This document shows positions 38,928 to 48,748 of a stretch of 64,000 nt of DNA, in pieces. Both the position numbers and the translations under genes were made by a program. A model generated the notes under the pieces. It saw nothing but the letters and a program-made list of their open reading frames with translations. It was not told the origin of the DNA and searched no databases. The stretch covers positions 310,001 through 374,000 of the forward strand of contig NZ_JAQQLA010000004.1 of assembly GCF_028548395.1 (NCBI RefSeq), given 5' to 3'. Within the stretch, counting starts at the first letter, position 1. Each line of letters starts with the position of its first letter. Origin of the DNA: Vogesella indigofera. Its GTDB lineage: Bacteria; Pseudomonadota; Gammaproteobacteria; Burkholderiales; Chromobacteriaceae.

Positions 38928-39864
38928 CGCGTACTCCAAAGCCGGCCAGCGCACGCAGCCCCGGCCGCACCTCGCCCGCCGTCAGTCGCAACTCCTGCTG
39001 CGGCAGTCGCAGGAGGACGTCCTCGCCGCGCCGTGCCGCCGCCAGCAGCTGCCAGCACAACCGCGACAGGCGGGCCTCGGCCACCATCTGCTCCGGATAG
39101 GCCGACCACTCCAGCAGGCAGGTCGCCCGCGCCGCTTGCGGTTCCTCGAAACGCCGCGCCAGCAGCACGCCGCGGCGGGCGTAGGCTTTCCAGGCGATGC
39201 GCCTGGCACCCAGCTCCGGTTGCCAGGCCACCAGGTGGGAAAACAACTCGCCCGGCACCGGTTGCGGTTCACGCGACTGGCCGCCGTCGGGCAGGCTGGC
39301 TGCCACCCGCTCGTCGGCGCAGGGCTGTGGATAAACGCACACCTGTGTCTGCAGCCGCAGGTAGGCAAAGGCCCGCACCAGCCCCAGTGGCGATTCGGAA
39401 TAGACACGGAGCGGCGGTATCGTCATCTGGCCACGCTGCAGCGTCAGTCGTGGCAACAGCACCTCACCGGGGGAGTCCAGCACCACGCCGCCGGCCTCGT
39501 CATGCCAGCCGAGGTGCAACAGCCGCGACTCGCTCTCTGGCCACTGCAATTGCAGCGGAAACAGCGCGTGGCTGCCGGCCACCACATCGTCAGCCGTCCC
39601 GCAACGGATCGCGAGGCCGGCCAGCTGGCGATAGGCCAGCACCACGGCAATCAGCACCAGAGACACGATCCAGAACGACAGCACATAGGCGAGACTGACC
39701 GCATAGTTGAGCGCGCCGATCCACACCGCCCACGCCACCAGCAGCAGGCCCCAGCCAAATGGGGTCGGCAGCAGGTAAATGCGCGACTGCCCCAGCACCA
39801 GCTGCTGCTGTCGCGGCAGCCGGCGCAGCATCCAGGACGATGCCGCCTTACGCCAGCGGGACAT
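38917..39864 (-). CDS. DUF58 domain-containing membrane protein
   Basis: A 315-residue protein with two membrane segments near the N-terminus (about residues 30-80) and a C-terminal DUF58 region with the family signature ARRIAWKAYARRGVLLARRFE. DUF58 proteins pair with MoxR ATPases and are thought to be chaperone partners for membrane or periplasmic complexes. It is the middle gene of the MoxR-DUF58-TgpA operon, overlapping both neighbours. ATG 39864 (MSRWRKAASS) is preferred; the upstream in-frame ATGs lie deeper within the MoxR gene. Confidence 0.88.
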   Translation of the reverse strand: MSRWRKAASSWMLRRLPRQQQLVLGQSRIYLLPTPFGWGLLLVAWAVWIGALNYAVSLAYVLSFWIVSLVLIAVVLAYRQLAGLAIRCGTADDVVAGSHALFPLQLQWPESESRLLHLGWHDEAGGVVLDSPGEVLLPRLTLQRGQMTIPPLRVYSESPLGLVRAFAYLRLQTQVCVYPQPCADERVAASLPDGGQSREPQPVPGELFSHLVAWQPELGARRIAWKAYARRGVLLARRFEEPQAARATCLLEWSAYPEQMVAEARLSRLCWQLLAAARRGEDVLLRLPQQELRLTAGEVRPGLRALAGFGVRDAQ

Positions 39865-40756
39865 GGTCCAGCAACCGCTGTGCAGCATCAATACTATTCA
39901 TGCCCGGCAACCGCGACTGCAGGCGATGCGCGCACGCCGCCACAAACACCGCCTTCACGTCCTCCGGCAGCACGTGGTCGCGACCGTCCAGCATCGCCCA
40001 GGCACGTGCGGCGGCCAGAACGGCCAAGCCGGCACGGGGGCTAAGGCCGTGCATGAACAGTTCGCGCTTGCGGCTGGCCAGCAGCAATGCCAGCACATAG
40101 TCGGCCAGCGCACTGCTGACGGTGACCTGTGTCGCTTTCTGCTGCAGCGCCAGCAGCTCGCCAGCATTCATCGCCGCCGGCAATGCCGACAAGGCCTGTC
40201 GCCGGTCGCCGGCCAGCAGCAGTGCACGCTCCGACTCCGGCGACGGATAGCCCAGTGAGATGCGCATCAGGAAACGGTCCAGCTGCGACTCCGGCAGCGG
40301 GAAGGTACCCAGCTGCCCGTCCGGATTCTGGGTGGCGATCACGAAAAACGGTTTGGGCAGCGCGTGCGTCTGGCCATCGATCGACACCTGGCGTTCTTCC
40401 ATCGCCTCCAGCAACGCCGACTGCACCTTGGGCGAGGCGCGGTTGATCTCGTCGGCCAGCAACAACTGCGAAAACACCGGCCCCGGCTGGAATTCAAAGC
40501 GCCCTTCGTCCGGACGGAACAGGCTCACTCCCAGCATGTCGGCCGGCAGCAAGTCGCTGGTGAACTGCACGCGGCGGTAATCCAACCCCAGCACCCCGGC
40601 CAGCGCATGCGCCAGCGTGGTCTTGCCGACCCCCGGCACATCCTCGATCAGCAGGTGGCCACCGGCCAGCATGCAGGTCAGCGCCAGGCGGATTTGTAGC
40701 GGTTTACCCAGAATCAACGCGTTCAGTTGACGATACGCAAAGGAGATGGATTGCAT
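39848..40756 (-). CDS. MoxR-family AAA+ ATPase
   Basis: A 302-residue AAA+ protein. Walker A is GVGKTTLAHAL (after HLLIEDVP), Walker B is LLLADEINRASPKVQSALLEAMEE, and sensor 1 is VIATQNPDGQLG. MoxR proteins act as chaperones in metal-centre insertion or envelope-complex assembly. It is the first gene of the operon with DUF58 and TgpA-like genes. The ATG at 40756 (MQSISFAYRQLN) matches the family start; the region before it is not conserved-looking. Confidence 0.92.
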   Translation of the reverse strand: MQSISFAYRQLNALILGKPLQIRLALTCMLAGGHLLIEDVPGVGKTTLAHALAGVLGLDYRRVQFTSDLLPADMLGVSLFRPDEGRFEFQPGPVFSQLLLADEINRASPKVQSALLEAMEERQVSIDGQTHALPKPFFVIATQNPDGQLGTFPLPESQLDRFLMRISLGYPSPESERALLLAGDRRQALSALPAAMNAGELLALQQKATQVTVSSALADYVLALLLASRKRELFMHGLSPRAGLAVLAAARAWAMLDGRDHVLPEDVKAVFVAACAHRLQSRLPGMNSIDAAQRLLDHVPLA

Positions 40757-40833
40757 TTGAAGTCCGTTGGCCGCACACTTTATAAAGATTTCATATATCC
40801 CTTTTGCCACCACAACGCAACAAGGAAACGCGC

Positions 40834-41793
40834 GTGCTCACCTGGCTCAAATCGCACCTGACCGGCGGTGGACTCACCGCCTTTATCAGCCACTCCGACT
40901 GCTTGCAGCACAATATGGGTAGCGGCCATCCGGAATGCCCGGAGCGCCTGGTCGCCATCAAGGACCAGCTGATGGCGGCGCAGCTGTTTGACAGCCTGCA
41001 GGAAGTGGAGGCGCCACTGGTGAGCGAACAGCAGCTGGCCCGCGTGCACCCACCCCATTATGTTGAATACATCGAGGCGTGCTCGCCGTCGGTGGGCACC
41101 TTCCGTGTCGACCCGGATACCGCGATGTGCCCCGGCACCCTGCAGGCCGCCAGGCGCGCCGCCGGTGCGGTAGTGAAGGCGGTCGACATGGTGTGCAACA
41201 AGGAGGCGCCGAATGCGTTCTGCTCGATCCGGCCCCCAGGACACCACGCCGAAAGCGCCCGCTCGATGGGCTTCTGCTTTTTCAACAATATCGCGGTCGG
41301 CATTGCCCATGCACTGTCCAGCTACAAGTTGCAGCGCATTGCCGTCGTCGATTTCGATGTCCACCACGGCAATGGCACCGAGGAAATCTTCCGCGATGAC
41401 CCGCGGGTGATGATGGTGTCGATTTTTCAGCATCCGTTCTTCCCCTACAGCGGCGACCAACCACTGGGGGCGAACATGCACCATGTGCCGCTGAAGGCCG
41501 GTAGCGGCAGCCGCGAATTCCGCGAGGCGGTCGAGTATCTGTGGCTGCCGCAACTGGAAGAATTCAAGCCGGAAATGATCTTCATCTCGGCCGGCTTTGA
41601 CGCCCACCGCGAAGACGACATGGCCTCGCTGGCGCTGACCGAGGCCGACTACGAGTGGGTGACGCGCAAGCTGCTGCAACTGGCAGCCACCCATTGCGAA
41701 GGACGTATCGTGTCGGTGCTGGAGGGCGGCTATGACCTGTCGGCACTGGGCCGCAGTGCCGCGGCGCATATCAAGGTGTTGTCCGACGGCTAA
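40834..41793 (+). CDS. Histone-deacetylase-family protein (acetylpolyamine or acetoin-type deacetylase)
   Basis: A 319-residue arginase/deacetylase-fold protein. Zinc ligands are in VVDFDVHHGNGTEEIF (Asp, His) and SAGFDAHRED (Asp), and the catalytic His pair is in RPPGHHAE. It resembles bacterial class II HDAC-like proteins that remove acetyl groups from polyamines or lysines. Substrate is not determinable. The start is a GTG at 40834 preceded by AAGGAAA. It is divergent from the MoxR operon. A terminator shared with comEA follows. Confidence 0.88.
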   Translation: MLTWLKSHLTGGGLTAFISHSDCLQHNMGSGHPECPERLVAIKDQLMAAQLFDSLQEVEAPLVSEQQLARVHPPHYVEYIEACSPSVGTFRVDPDTAMCPGTLQAARRAAGAVVKAVDMVCNKEAPNAFCSIRPPGHHAESARSMGFCFFNNIAVGIAHALSSYKLQRIAVVDFDVHHGNGTEEIFRDDPRVMMVSIFQHPFFPYSGDQPLGANMHHVPLKAGSGSREFREAVEYLWLPQLEEFKPEMIFISAGFDAHREDDMASLALTEADYEWVTRKLLQLAATHCEGRIVSVLEGGYDLSALGRSAAAHIKVLSDG

Positions 41794-41810
41794 GCGCGCC
41801 GTACGGCCGT

Positions 41811-41842
41811 AAAAAAAACCTGCACCACGGTGCAGGTTTTTT
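41811..41842. terminator. Bidirectional terminator between the HDAC-like gene and comEA
   Basis: Stem AACCTGCACC/GGTGCAGGTT with a 2-base loop, an eight-base A-tract on the left and T-tract on the right. Confidence 0.9.
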
Positions 41843-41865
41843 GTTGGGACAGGCGGGTGCTCAGC

Positions 41866-42228
41866 TTATGGCTTTTTCGCCGGAGCCGGGGCCGGCACCA
41901 CGGTCGGCTTGGCGGCAGTAGCAGGTTTGGCTGCCGGTGCCTTGGTGGCCGGTGTCTTGGTCGCCGCCTTGGCTGCGCCACCACCGACCTGCAGATCCGC
42001 CTTCAGCTTTTCCAGAGTCTTGGCACCGATGCCCGGTACGTTTTCCAGATCGGCATAGCTCTTGAACGGGCCATTCTTGGTGCGATAGTCGATGATCGCC
42101 TTGGCCTTGACCGGACCGATGCCGTTCAGCGACTCCAGCTCCTGCTGGCTGGCGGTGTTGGCATTGACGGCAGCGAGCGCCGCCACAGAGAACAGCAGGG
42201 ACAGCAATGCAGCGAAGAACAGTTTCAT
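41866..42228 (-). CDS. comEA: ComEA-family helix-hairpin-helix DNA-binding protein
   Basis: A 120-residue secreted protein. A signal peptide (MKLFFAALLSLLFSVAALA) precedes two HhH motifs (ESLNGIGPVKAKAIIDYR and ENVPGIGAKTLEKLK), the ComEA DNA-binding core. ComEA binds incoming double-stranded DNA in the periplasm and ratchets it in during natural transformation. An unusual tail of about 40 residues rich in Ala, Lys, Pro and Thr follows the core. The ATG at 42228 sits 7 bases from GGGAG; 42231 is an alternative. The gene stands alone between the HDAC-like and CcsA-like genes. Confidence 0.88.
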   Translation of the reverse strand: MKLFFAALLSLLFSVAALAAVNANTASQQELESLNGIGPVKAKAIIDYRTKNGPFKSYADLENVPGIGAKTLEKLKADLQVGGGAAKAATKTPATKAPAAKPATAAKPTVVPAPAPAKKP

Positions 42229-42285
42229 CATTTGGCTCCCATGGTTTTTAATGACCGCGCAACAAATATCCCAAATAAATAAACA

Positions 42286-43101
42286 TCAGTGCAAGACAAA
42301 TTGCATTACAGCCTTGGTTCCGATGTACGCCAACAACAACAGCGCAAAACCGCCCAGCGTCCAGCGTATCGCCATCCTGCCACGCCAGCCGCGATACTTG
42401 CGGCCAACCAGCAAGGCACCGAACACCAGCCAGGACGTCACCGCAAACACGGTCTTGTGACTGAATACCGCCGGCTTGCCGAACACCTCTTCGGAAAAGA
42501 GCACGCCGCTGGCCAGACTGGCGGTCAGCAGCAGGAAACCGGTGCCCAGTGTCTGGAACATCAAGTTTTCCATCACCATTAACGGCGGCAGCTTACCGGA
42601 CAGGCGGCCCGGCTTGCGCTCGTGCAACGCCCGCTCCTGCATCAGCATCAGGATCGCGATCAGCGCCCCGATGGCAAACAGGCTGTAGGCCAGCAGCGAC
42701 ACCACCATATGCAGCAGAAAAGCGACATCGTTCACGGCATAGGTATTGCGCGGCAGCGGCAGGATTTCCGCCAGCAGCACCGCGACGAACGCAACCGGCA
42801 CCAGAAAGGTCTGCAGCCCCTCCATGCGCGAGAAATAACTGCCGGTCCAGAAAATCAGCAACATCATCCACGACAGCAGCGACAGCGCGGTACCCAGCCC
42901 CAGGCTCACCGTGCCGCTATGGAAAACCGGCAGCGTCAGCACGATGGCGTGCAGCAGCAGCAGCGCCCCCAGCAAGGAGTGCTCGATACCGCTCTGGCGC
43001 GGCCACAGCACACGCCCGCGCCAGTGGCCAAGGTAGTGAACCGCCAGGCCCAGGTAACCAAAAGTCAACAAAGTGACCAAGATGAAAAGTAATCCGCTCA
43101 T
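42286..43101 (-). CDS. CcsA/YpjD-like cytochrome c assembly-family membrane protein
   Basis: A 271-residue protein with about eight membrane segments, beginning MSGLLFILVTLLTFGYLGLAV. It belongs to the CcsA/HemX/YpjD group. Conserved His residues lie in FLLHMVVSLLAYSLFAIG and FSHKTVFAVTSWLVFGALLVGR. In many proteobacteria this gene stands divergent from ffh, as here. The function is uncertain: haem handling for cytochrome c is inferred from the family. The single-domain form lacks the tryptophan-rich WWD signature in what I can read. Confidence 0.82.
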   Translation of the reverse strand: MSGLLFILVTLLTFGYLGLAVHYLGHWRGRVLWPRQSGIEHSLLGALLLLHAIVLTLPVFHSGTVSLGLGTALSLLSWMMLLIFWTGSYFSRMEGLQTFLVPVAFVAVLLAEILPLPRNTYAVNDVAFLLHMVVSLLAYSLFAIGALIAILMLMQERALHERKPGRLSGKLPPLMVMENLMFQTLGTGFLLLTASLASGVLFSEEVFGKPAVFSHKTVFAVTSWLVFGALLVGRKYRGWRGRMAIRWTLGGFALLLLAYIGTKAVMQFVLH

Positions 43102-43204
43102 GGAGGTGTGGCAGGTCTGCGAACCGGGGGCGGCTCGTGGTAAAATAAATGATTAAAGAGTCTACACCAAAGCAGCCCTTGCTTGGCAGACAGAAGGACA
43201 CCGC

Positions 43205-44560
43205 ATGCTCGACAACCTTACTTCCAGACTTACCAGTGCGCTGAAAACCATTCGTGGCCAGGCGCGCATCAGCGAAACCAATATCCAGGACGCCCTGCGC
43301 GAAGTGCGGCTGGCCTTGCTGGAGGCCGACGTCGCGCTCCCGGTCGTCAAGACTTTCATCGCGCAGGTCAAGGAACGCGCACTGGGCCAGGAAGTGATGG
43401 GCAGCCTGACCCCGGGCCAGGCACTGATCGGCATCGTCAACGACGAGCTGGTGCGACTGATGGGGGACAAGAACGACGCGCTGAACCTGGCCGCCGTGCC
43501 GCCGGCGATCGTGCTGATGGCCGGCCTGCAGGGCGCCGGCAAGACCACCACCGTCGGCAAGCTGTCCAAGCTGCTGAAGGAGACCCAGAAGAAGAAGATT
43601 CTGGTGGTTTCCGCCGACGTGTACCGTCCGGCCGCAATCGAACAGCTGAAAACGCTGGCCGAACAGGTCGACGTCGAGTTCTTCCCGTCGTCTCCGGATC
43701 AGAAGCCGCTGGACATCGCCGCCGCGGCACTGGATCACGCCAAGCGTCACCTGTTTGACGTGCTGATGGTCGATACCGCCGGCCGTCTCGCCATCGACGA
43801 AGCGATGATGGCCGAGATCAAGGCGCTGCACGCCTTCCTCAAGCCGATCGAAACCCTGTTCGTGGTCGACGCGATGCAGGGCCAGGATGCAGTCAACACC
43901 GCCAAGGCCTTCAACGAGACCCTGCCGCTGACCGGCGTGATCCTGACCAAGATGGACGGTGACTCGCGTGGCGGTGCCGCGCTGTCGGTACGCCACATCA
44001 CCGGCAAGCCGATCAAGTTCATCGGTGTCGGCGAAAAACTGACCGGCCTCGAGCCGTTCCACCCCGACCGTCTCGCCAGCCGCATCCTGGGCATGGGTGA
44101 CGTACTGTCGCTGATCGAAGATGTGCAGAAGGGCATCGACGAAAAAGAAGCGCAAGCGATGGCCAAGAAGCTGAAGTCCGGCAAGGGTTTCGACCTCGAG
44201 GACTTCAAGGCGCAGATGCAGCAGATGAAGAAGATGGGCGGCATGACCAGCCTGCTGGAAAAGATGCCGGGCGAGATCGGCCAGCTAGCCAAGGGTGTAC
44301 AGGGTGCCGAGGCCGAAAAATCCATGCGCCGCATCGAGGGCATCATCAACGCGATGACCATGGAAGAGCGCCGCAAGCCGGAATTGCTGAAAGCCAGCCG
44401 CAAGCGCCGCATCGCCACCGGCTCCGGCGTCAGCGTGCAGGAAGTCAACCGCCTGCTGAAACAGTTCGAGCAGACCCAGAAGATGATGAAGCAGTTCTCG
44501 TCCAAGGGCGGCATGATGAAACTGATGAAGGGCATGAAAGGCATGATGCCTGGCATGTAA
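43205..44560 (+). CDS. ffh: Signal recognition particle protein Ffh
   Basis: A 451-residue SRP54 homologue. The N domain is followed by the GTPase G domain (GLQGAGKTTTVGKL, DVYRPAAIEQLKTLA, MVDTAGRLAIDE, TKMDGDSRGGAALS). A Met-rich M domain near the C-terminus (MQQMKKMGGMTSLLEKMPG, GMMKLMKGMKGMMPGM) binds signal sequences and 4.5S RNA. It delivers inner-membrane proteins co-translationally to FtsY/SecYEG. The gene is divergent from the CcsA-like gene. The 4.5S RNA gene is not seen nearby. Confidence 0.97.
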   Translation: MLDNLTSRLTSALKTIRGQARISETNIQDALREVRLALLEADVALPVVKTFIAQVKERALGQEVMGSLTPGQALIGIVNDELVRLMGDKNDALNLAAVPPAIVLMAGLQGAGKTTTVGKLSKLLKETQKKKILVVSADVYRPAAIEQLKTLAEQVDVEFFPSSPDQKPLDIAAAALDHAKRHLFDVLMVDTAGRLAIDEAMMAEIKALHAFLKPIETLFVVDAMQGQDAVNTAKAFNETLPLTGVILTKMDGDSRGGAALSVRHITGKPIKFIGVGEKLTGLEPFHPDRLASRILGMGDVLSLIEDVQKGIDEKEAQAMAKKLKSGKGFDLEDFKAQMQQMKKMGGMTSLLEKMPGEIGQLAKGVQGAEAEKSMRRIEGIINAMTMEERRKPELLKASRKRRIATGSGVSVQEVNRLLKQFEQTQKMMKQFSSKGGMMKLMKGMKGMMPGM

Positions 44561-44564
44561 GGCA

Positions 44565-44598
44565 ACGGGCACCGGCGACGGCCGGCCCCGTTTTTCAC
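44565..44598 (+). terminator. Probable terminator of ffh
   Basis: Stem ACGGG/CCCGT with an inner CCGGC/GCCGG helix and short bulges, followed by TTTTT. Confidence 0.6.
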
Positions 44599-44623
44599 GT
44601 TGTACACGGATAGAGTACCGCAT

Positions 44624-45523
44624 ATGCATTACGACGTTGTCGTGCTGACCGACCACAAACTGCTGTCACTGGATGCTGCCGACTGGTACAGCCAGCAGGT
44701 ACACACCGAGGACAATCTGGTGCTGGCCGCCCTGGAACAGCAGGGACTCAAGGTTGGCCGCAAGGACTGGGCCGATCCGGCCTACGACTGGACACAATGC
44801 CGCGCCGCCGTGTTCCGCAGCACCTGGGACTACTTCCACCGCTTTGCCGAATTCGCACCGTGGCTGGCCCAGGTCAACCGCAGCACCCGCCTGTTCAACG
44901 AGGCCGGCCTGATCCACTGGAACATCGACAAGCACTACCTCGGCGTACTGGCCGAACGAGACGTCAACATCGTGCCAACCCTGTTCATCGAGCGCGGCGA
45001 TCCGCGCTCGCTGGCGCATATCGTCGCCGAGAGCGGCTGGGAAGAAGTCATCCTGAAACCCACCGTCTCCGGCGCCGCCCGTCACACCTATCGCTTCCAC
45101 GCCCTCGATAGCGAACAGCACGAGTGCACCTTTGGCGAGCTGGTGGAACAGGAGGCGCTGATGCTGCAGCCGTTCCAGCGCAACATCCTGGAACAGGGCG
45201 AGCTGTCGCTGATGGTGATCGACGGCCAGTACACCCATGCCATCCGCAAGACCGCCAAGGCCGGCGATTTCCGCGTCCAGGACGACCACGGTGGCAGCGT
45301 GCACCGCTTCGAGCCGTCGGCCGACGAGATCCTGTTCGCCGAGGCCGCGGTCGCGGCGGTGCCGTTCGACGTGCTGTACGCCCGCGTCGACCTGATCCGC
45401 GACAACGACGGCCAACTGGCGATCATGGAGCTGGAAATGATCGAACCGGAACTGTTTTTCCGCTTTTGCCCGCCCGCCGCCGACAAGCTGGCCGCCGGCA
45501 TTGCGCGCCGCCTGGCCGCCTGA
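44624..45523 (+). CDS. ATP-grasp domain protein (RimK/glutathione-synthetase-like)
   Basis: A 299-residue protein with an ATP-grasp fold. An N-terminal pre-ATP-grasp region (MHYDVVVLTDHKLLSLDAADWYSQQ) is followed by ATP-binding segments (EEVILKPTVSGAARHTYRF, LMLQPFQRNILEQGELSLMVIDGQYTHAIRK) and C-terminal metal ligands (LAIMELEMIEPELFF). It should ligate a carboxylate to an amine via an acyl-phosphate. Similar stand-alone proteins include cycloserine-type and peptide-tailoring enzymes. No precursor peptide or partner is visible; neighbours ffh and purB are housekeeping. An exact 13-mer repeat is at 44750-44762. Start ATG 44624 has a weak ribosome site. Confidence 0.82.
   Translation: MHYDVVVLTDHKLLSLDAADWYSQQVHTEDNLVLAALEQQGLKVGRKDWADPAYDWTQCRAAVFRSTWDYFHRFAEFAPWLAQVNRSTRLFNEAGLIHWNIDKHYLGVLAERDVNIVPTLFIERGDPRSLAHIVAESGWEEVILKPTVSGAARHTYRFHALDSEQHECTFGELVEQEALMLQPFQRNILEQGELSLMVIDGQYTHAIRKTAKAGDFRVQDDHGGSVHRFEPSADEILFAEAAVAAVPFDVLYARVDLIRDNDGQLAIMELEMIEPELFFRFCPPAADKLAAGIARRLAA
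44750..44762 (-). repeat. Dispersed 13-mer, genic copy
   Basis: An exact copy in the ATP-grasp gene, read as Lys-Val-Gly-Arg. A 12-of-13 copy (45525-45537) follows just after the stop of the same gene. Confidence 0.85.
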
Positions 45524-45599
45524 TTGCGGCCAACCTGGCACCCCATTTCTTTTTGAAGCAACCGGCCAGCCCTGCTGGCCAGCAACCTGGAAGCACTGA

Positions 45600-46973
<1,374 letters not shown>

Positions 46974-46975
46974 GT

Positions 46976-46988
46976 TGCGGCCAACCTT
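46976..46988 (+). repeat. Dispersed 13-mer, intergenic copy after purB
   Basis: An exact copy between the purB stop and its terminator. Confidence 0.85.
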
Positions 46989-46999
46989 GCAAGCACAAA

Positions 47000-47022
47000 G
47001 CCACCCGTCGGGTGGCTTTTTT
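47000..47022 (+). terminator. Terminator of purB
   Basis: Stem GCCACCC/GGGTGGC with loop GTC and six T residues. Confidence 0.9.
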
Positions 47023-47071
47023 CATGGTCGCACCATTATGGCCAGCGGCCTGCACAAAAAACGTGCACGAC

Positions 47072-47106
47072 AAAAAGCCGTCAATCTGACTGATTGACGG
47101 CTTTTA
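47072..47106 (-). terminator. Terminator of tRNA-fMet
   Basis: A 14-bp perfect stem (AAAAGCCGTCAATC and complement) with a 5-base loop, lying just beyond the 3' end of the tRNA on the minus strand. Confidence 0.85.
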
Positions 47107-47113
47107 AAATCCT

Positions 47114-47190
<77 letters not shown>

Positions 47191-47202
47191 ACTGAGAAAG
47201 AG

Positions 47203-47231
47203 ATAGTACCCTGCCTGGACCCCGCCGTCAA
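47203..47231 (-). promoter_or_regulatory. Promoter of tRNA-fMet
   Basis: Minus strand: TTGACG (47226-47231), a 17-base spacer, TACTAT (47203-47208), with the tRNA 5' end 12 bases further on. Confidence 0.85.
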
Positions 47232-47234
47232 GCA

Positions 47235-48056
47235 TTAAACGCTCCAGCTCACCCAGCCCCAGTACCAGGTCATCAGAATGACGACACCGAACACGATACG
47301 GTACCAGGCAAAGACTTCGTAGGTATGTGTGGCGATGAAGCGCACCAGGGTGCGTACCGCCAGCAAGGCGCTGACAAAGGCGGCCACAAAGCCGACCACG
47401 AACATCGGTGCATCGCTCAGCGACAACACGTCGCGATGCTTGTACAAGTCGTAGAAAGTGGCGGCAAACATGGTCGGCACCGCCAGAAAGAAGGAGAACT
47501 CGGCGGCAACCTTGCGATCCAGACCGAAGAACATACCGCCGATGATGGTGGCACCAGAGCGCGAGGTGCCCGGAATCATCGCCAGCACCTGGGCACAGCC
47601 GACCTTCAACGCATCGCGCCAGCCGATGTCATCCACCTGGTGCACCCGCACGGTGTGGGTACGCCGCTCGGCGTACAGGATCAGCAGCCCGCCAACGATC
47701 AGTGCCGTGGCGACGCTGACCGGGTTGAAGAAGTAGTACTTGATCTGCTTGATGAACAGCAGCCCCATCACCGCCGCCGGCAGGAACGCCACCAGCAGAT
47801 TCAGCACGAAGCGTTGCGCCTTGGGATCGGAACGCAAACCGGTCGCGACACTGACAAAACGCTGCCGGTATTCAAACAGCACCGCCAGGATCGCCCCCAG
47901 CTGGATCGCCACTTCAAATACCTTGCCCTCGTTAAAGAAGCCGATCAGGTCGCCGACCACGATCAGGTGGCCGGTACTGGATACCGGCAGAAACTCGGTC
48001 AAGCCCTCCACCACCCCCAACAACAATGCTTTCGCCAAAAACAACCAGTCCACCAC
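47235..48056 (-). CDS. uppP: Undecaprenyl-diphosphatase
   Basis: A 273-residue BacA/UppP membrane phosphatase. Active-site motifs are [18 protein letters not shown] and [11 protein letters not shown]. About seven to eight membrane segments are present. It recycles the undecaprenyl carrier used for peptidoglycan and other surface polymers and gives bacitracin resistance when raised. It lies downstream of dsbA beyond a likely terminator. The tRNA-fMet promoter starts 4 bases from its stop. Confidence 0.96.
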   Translation of the reverse strand: MVDWLFLAKALLLGVVEGLTEFLPVSSTGHLIVVGDLIGFFNEGKVFEVAIQLGAILAVLFEYRQRFVSVATGLRSDPKAQRFVLNLLVAFLPAAVMGLLFIKQIKYYFFNPVSVATALIVGGLLILYAERRTHTVRVHQVDDIGWRDALKVGCAQVLAMIPGTSRSGATIIGGMFFGLDRKVAAEFSFFLAVPTMFAATFYDLYKHRDVLSLSDAPMFVVGFVAAFVSALLAVRTLVRFIATHTYEVFAWYRIVFGVVILMTWYWGWVSWSV

Positions 48057-48079
48057 GCCCCCGATCTTTCACTTCAATA

Positions 48080-48106
48080 TAAAAGGGCCGTCCACAGACG
48101 ACCCTT
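48080..48106 (-). terminator. Terminator of the ubiK-comM-SPOR-dsbA gene group
   Basis: Minus-strand stem AAGGGTCGTC/GACGGCCCTT (one G:T pair) with loop TGTG, then TTTT. Confidence 0.7.
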
Positions 48107-48126
48107 GTGTTGCCCGCATGCGGCGC

Positions 48127-48732
48127 TTATTTGCCGCTCGCCACCTTGGCCACCAGTTCGTTGACCACCTGCAGCAGGCGTGCCGGTTCCGCCGGCTGCG
48201 CCATGTACTTGCCACCGACCACGATCGCCGGCGTGCCCTGCACCGCATAATCGCGGGTCATCTTGCTGGCACGGGCCACCTGCGCATTCACGCCAAACGA
48301 CTTGTAGGTCTGCATAAAGCTGGCGGCATTGACGCCCTGGCTTGGCAGCCACTGGCGCAGCTTGGCCTCGTCCGCCAGATTGATGTCCTTCTTCAGCACC
48401 GCGTCAAAAGCCGGCTGGTGCAGTTTTTCCAGTGTCTTGGTGGCATTAAAGGTAGCAAACAGGCGTGCCAGCCCTTCCATCGGCTTGTTCCACACGATCT
48501 GCTCGCGGCGGAACTGCACGTTGGCCGGCAGCTGCTTGCGCCACGCTTCCAGTGACGGATCGAGGTTGTAGCAGTGAATGCAGGCGTAAGAGAAGAACTC
48601 GATCACCTCCACCTTGCCGGCAGCAACGGTTGGCTGCGGCTTGGCCAGCACGGTGTAGTCACGGCCTTCGACCAGTGCGGCATGCGCCAGCGACGACGAC
48701 AGGAATAATGCAGCTAATACCCATTTTTTCAT
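48127..48732 (-). CDS. dsbA: Thiol:disulfide interchange protein DsbA
   Basis: A 201-residue periplasmic oxidase. A signal peptide (MKKWVLAALFLSSSLAHA) is followed by a thioredoxin fold with active site CIHC in FFSYACIHCYN and the cis-proline in QGTPAIVVGG. It introduces disulfides into secreted proteins. The usual dipeptide is Pro-His; Ile-His here may shift the redox potential, though Val-His forms occur in neisserial DsbA proteins. ATG 48732 lies 7 bases from GGA; 48735 and a GTG at 48744 are alternatives. It is the last gene of the ubiK-comM-SPOR-dsbA group. Confidence 0.92.
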   Translation of the reverse strand: MKKWVLAALFLSSSLAHAALVEGRDYTVLAKPQPTVAAGKVEVIEFFSYACIHCYNLDPSLEAWRKQLPANVQFRREQIVWNKPMEGLARLFATFNATKTLEKLHQPAFDAVLKKDINLADEAKLRQWLPSQGVNAASFMQTYKSFGVNAQVARASKMTRDYAVQGTPAIVVGGKYMAQPAEPARLLQVVNELVAKVASGK

Positions 48733-48748
48733 CATGAAATCCACTAGA

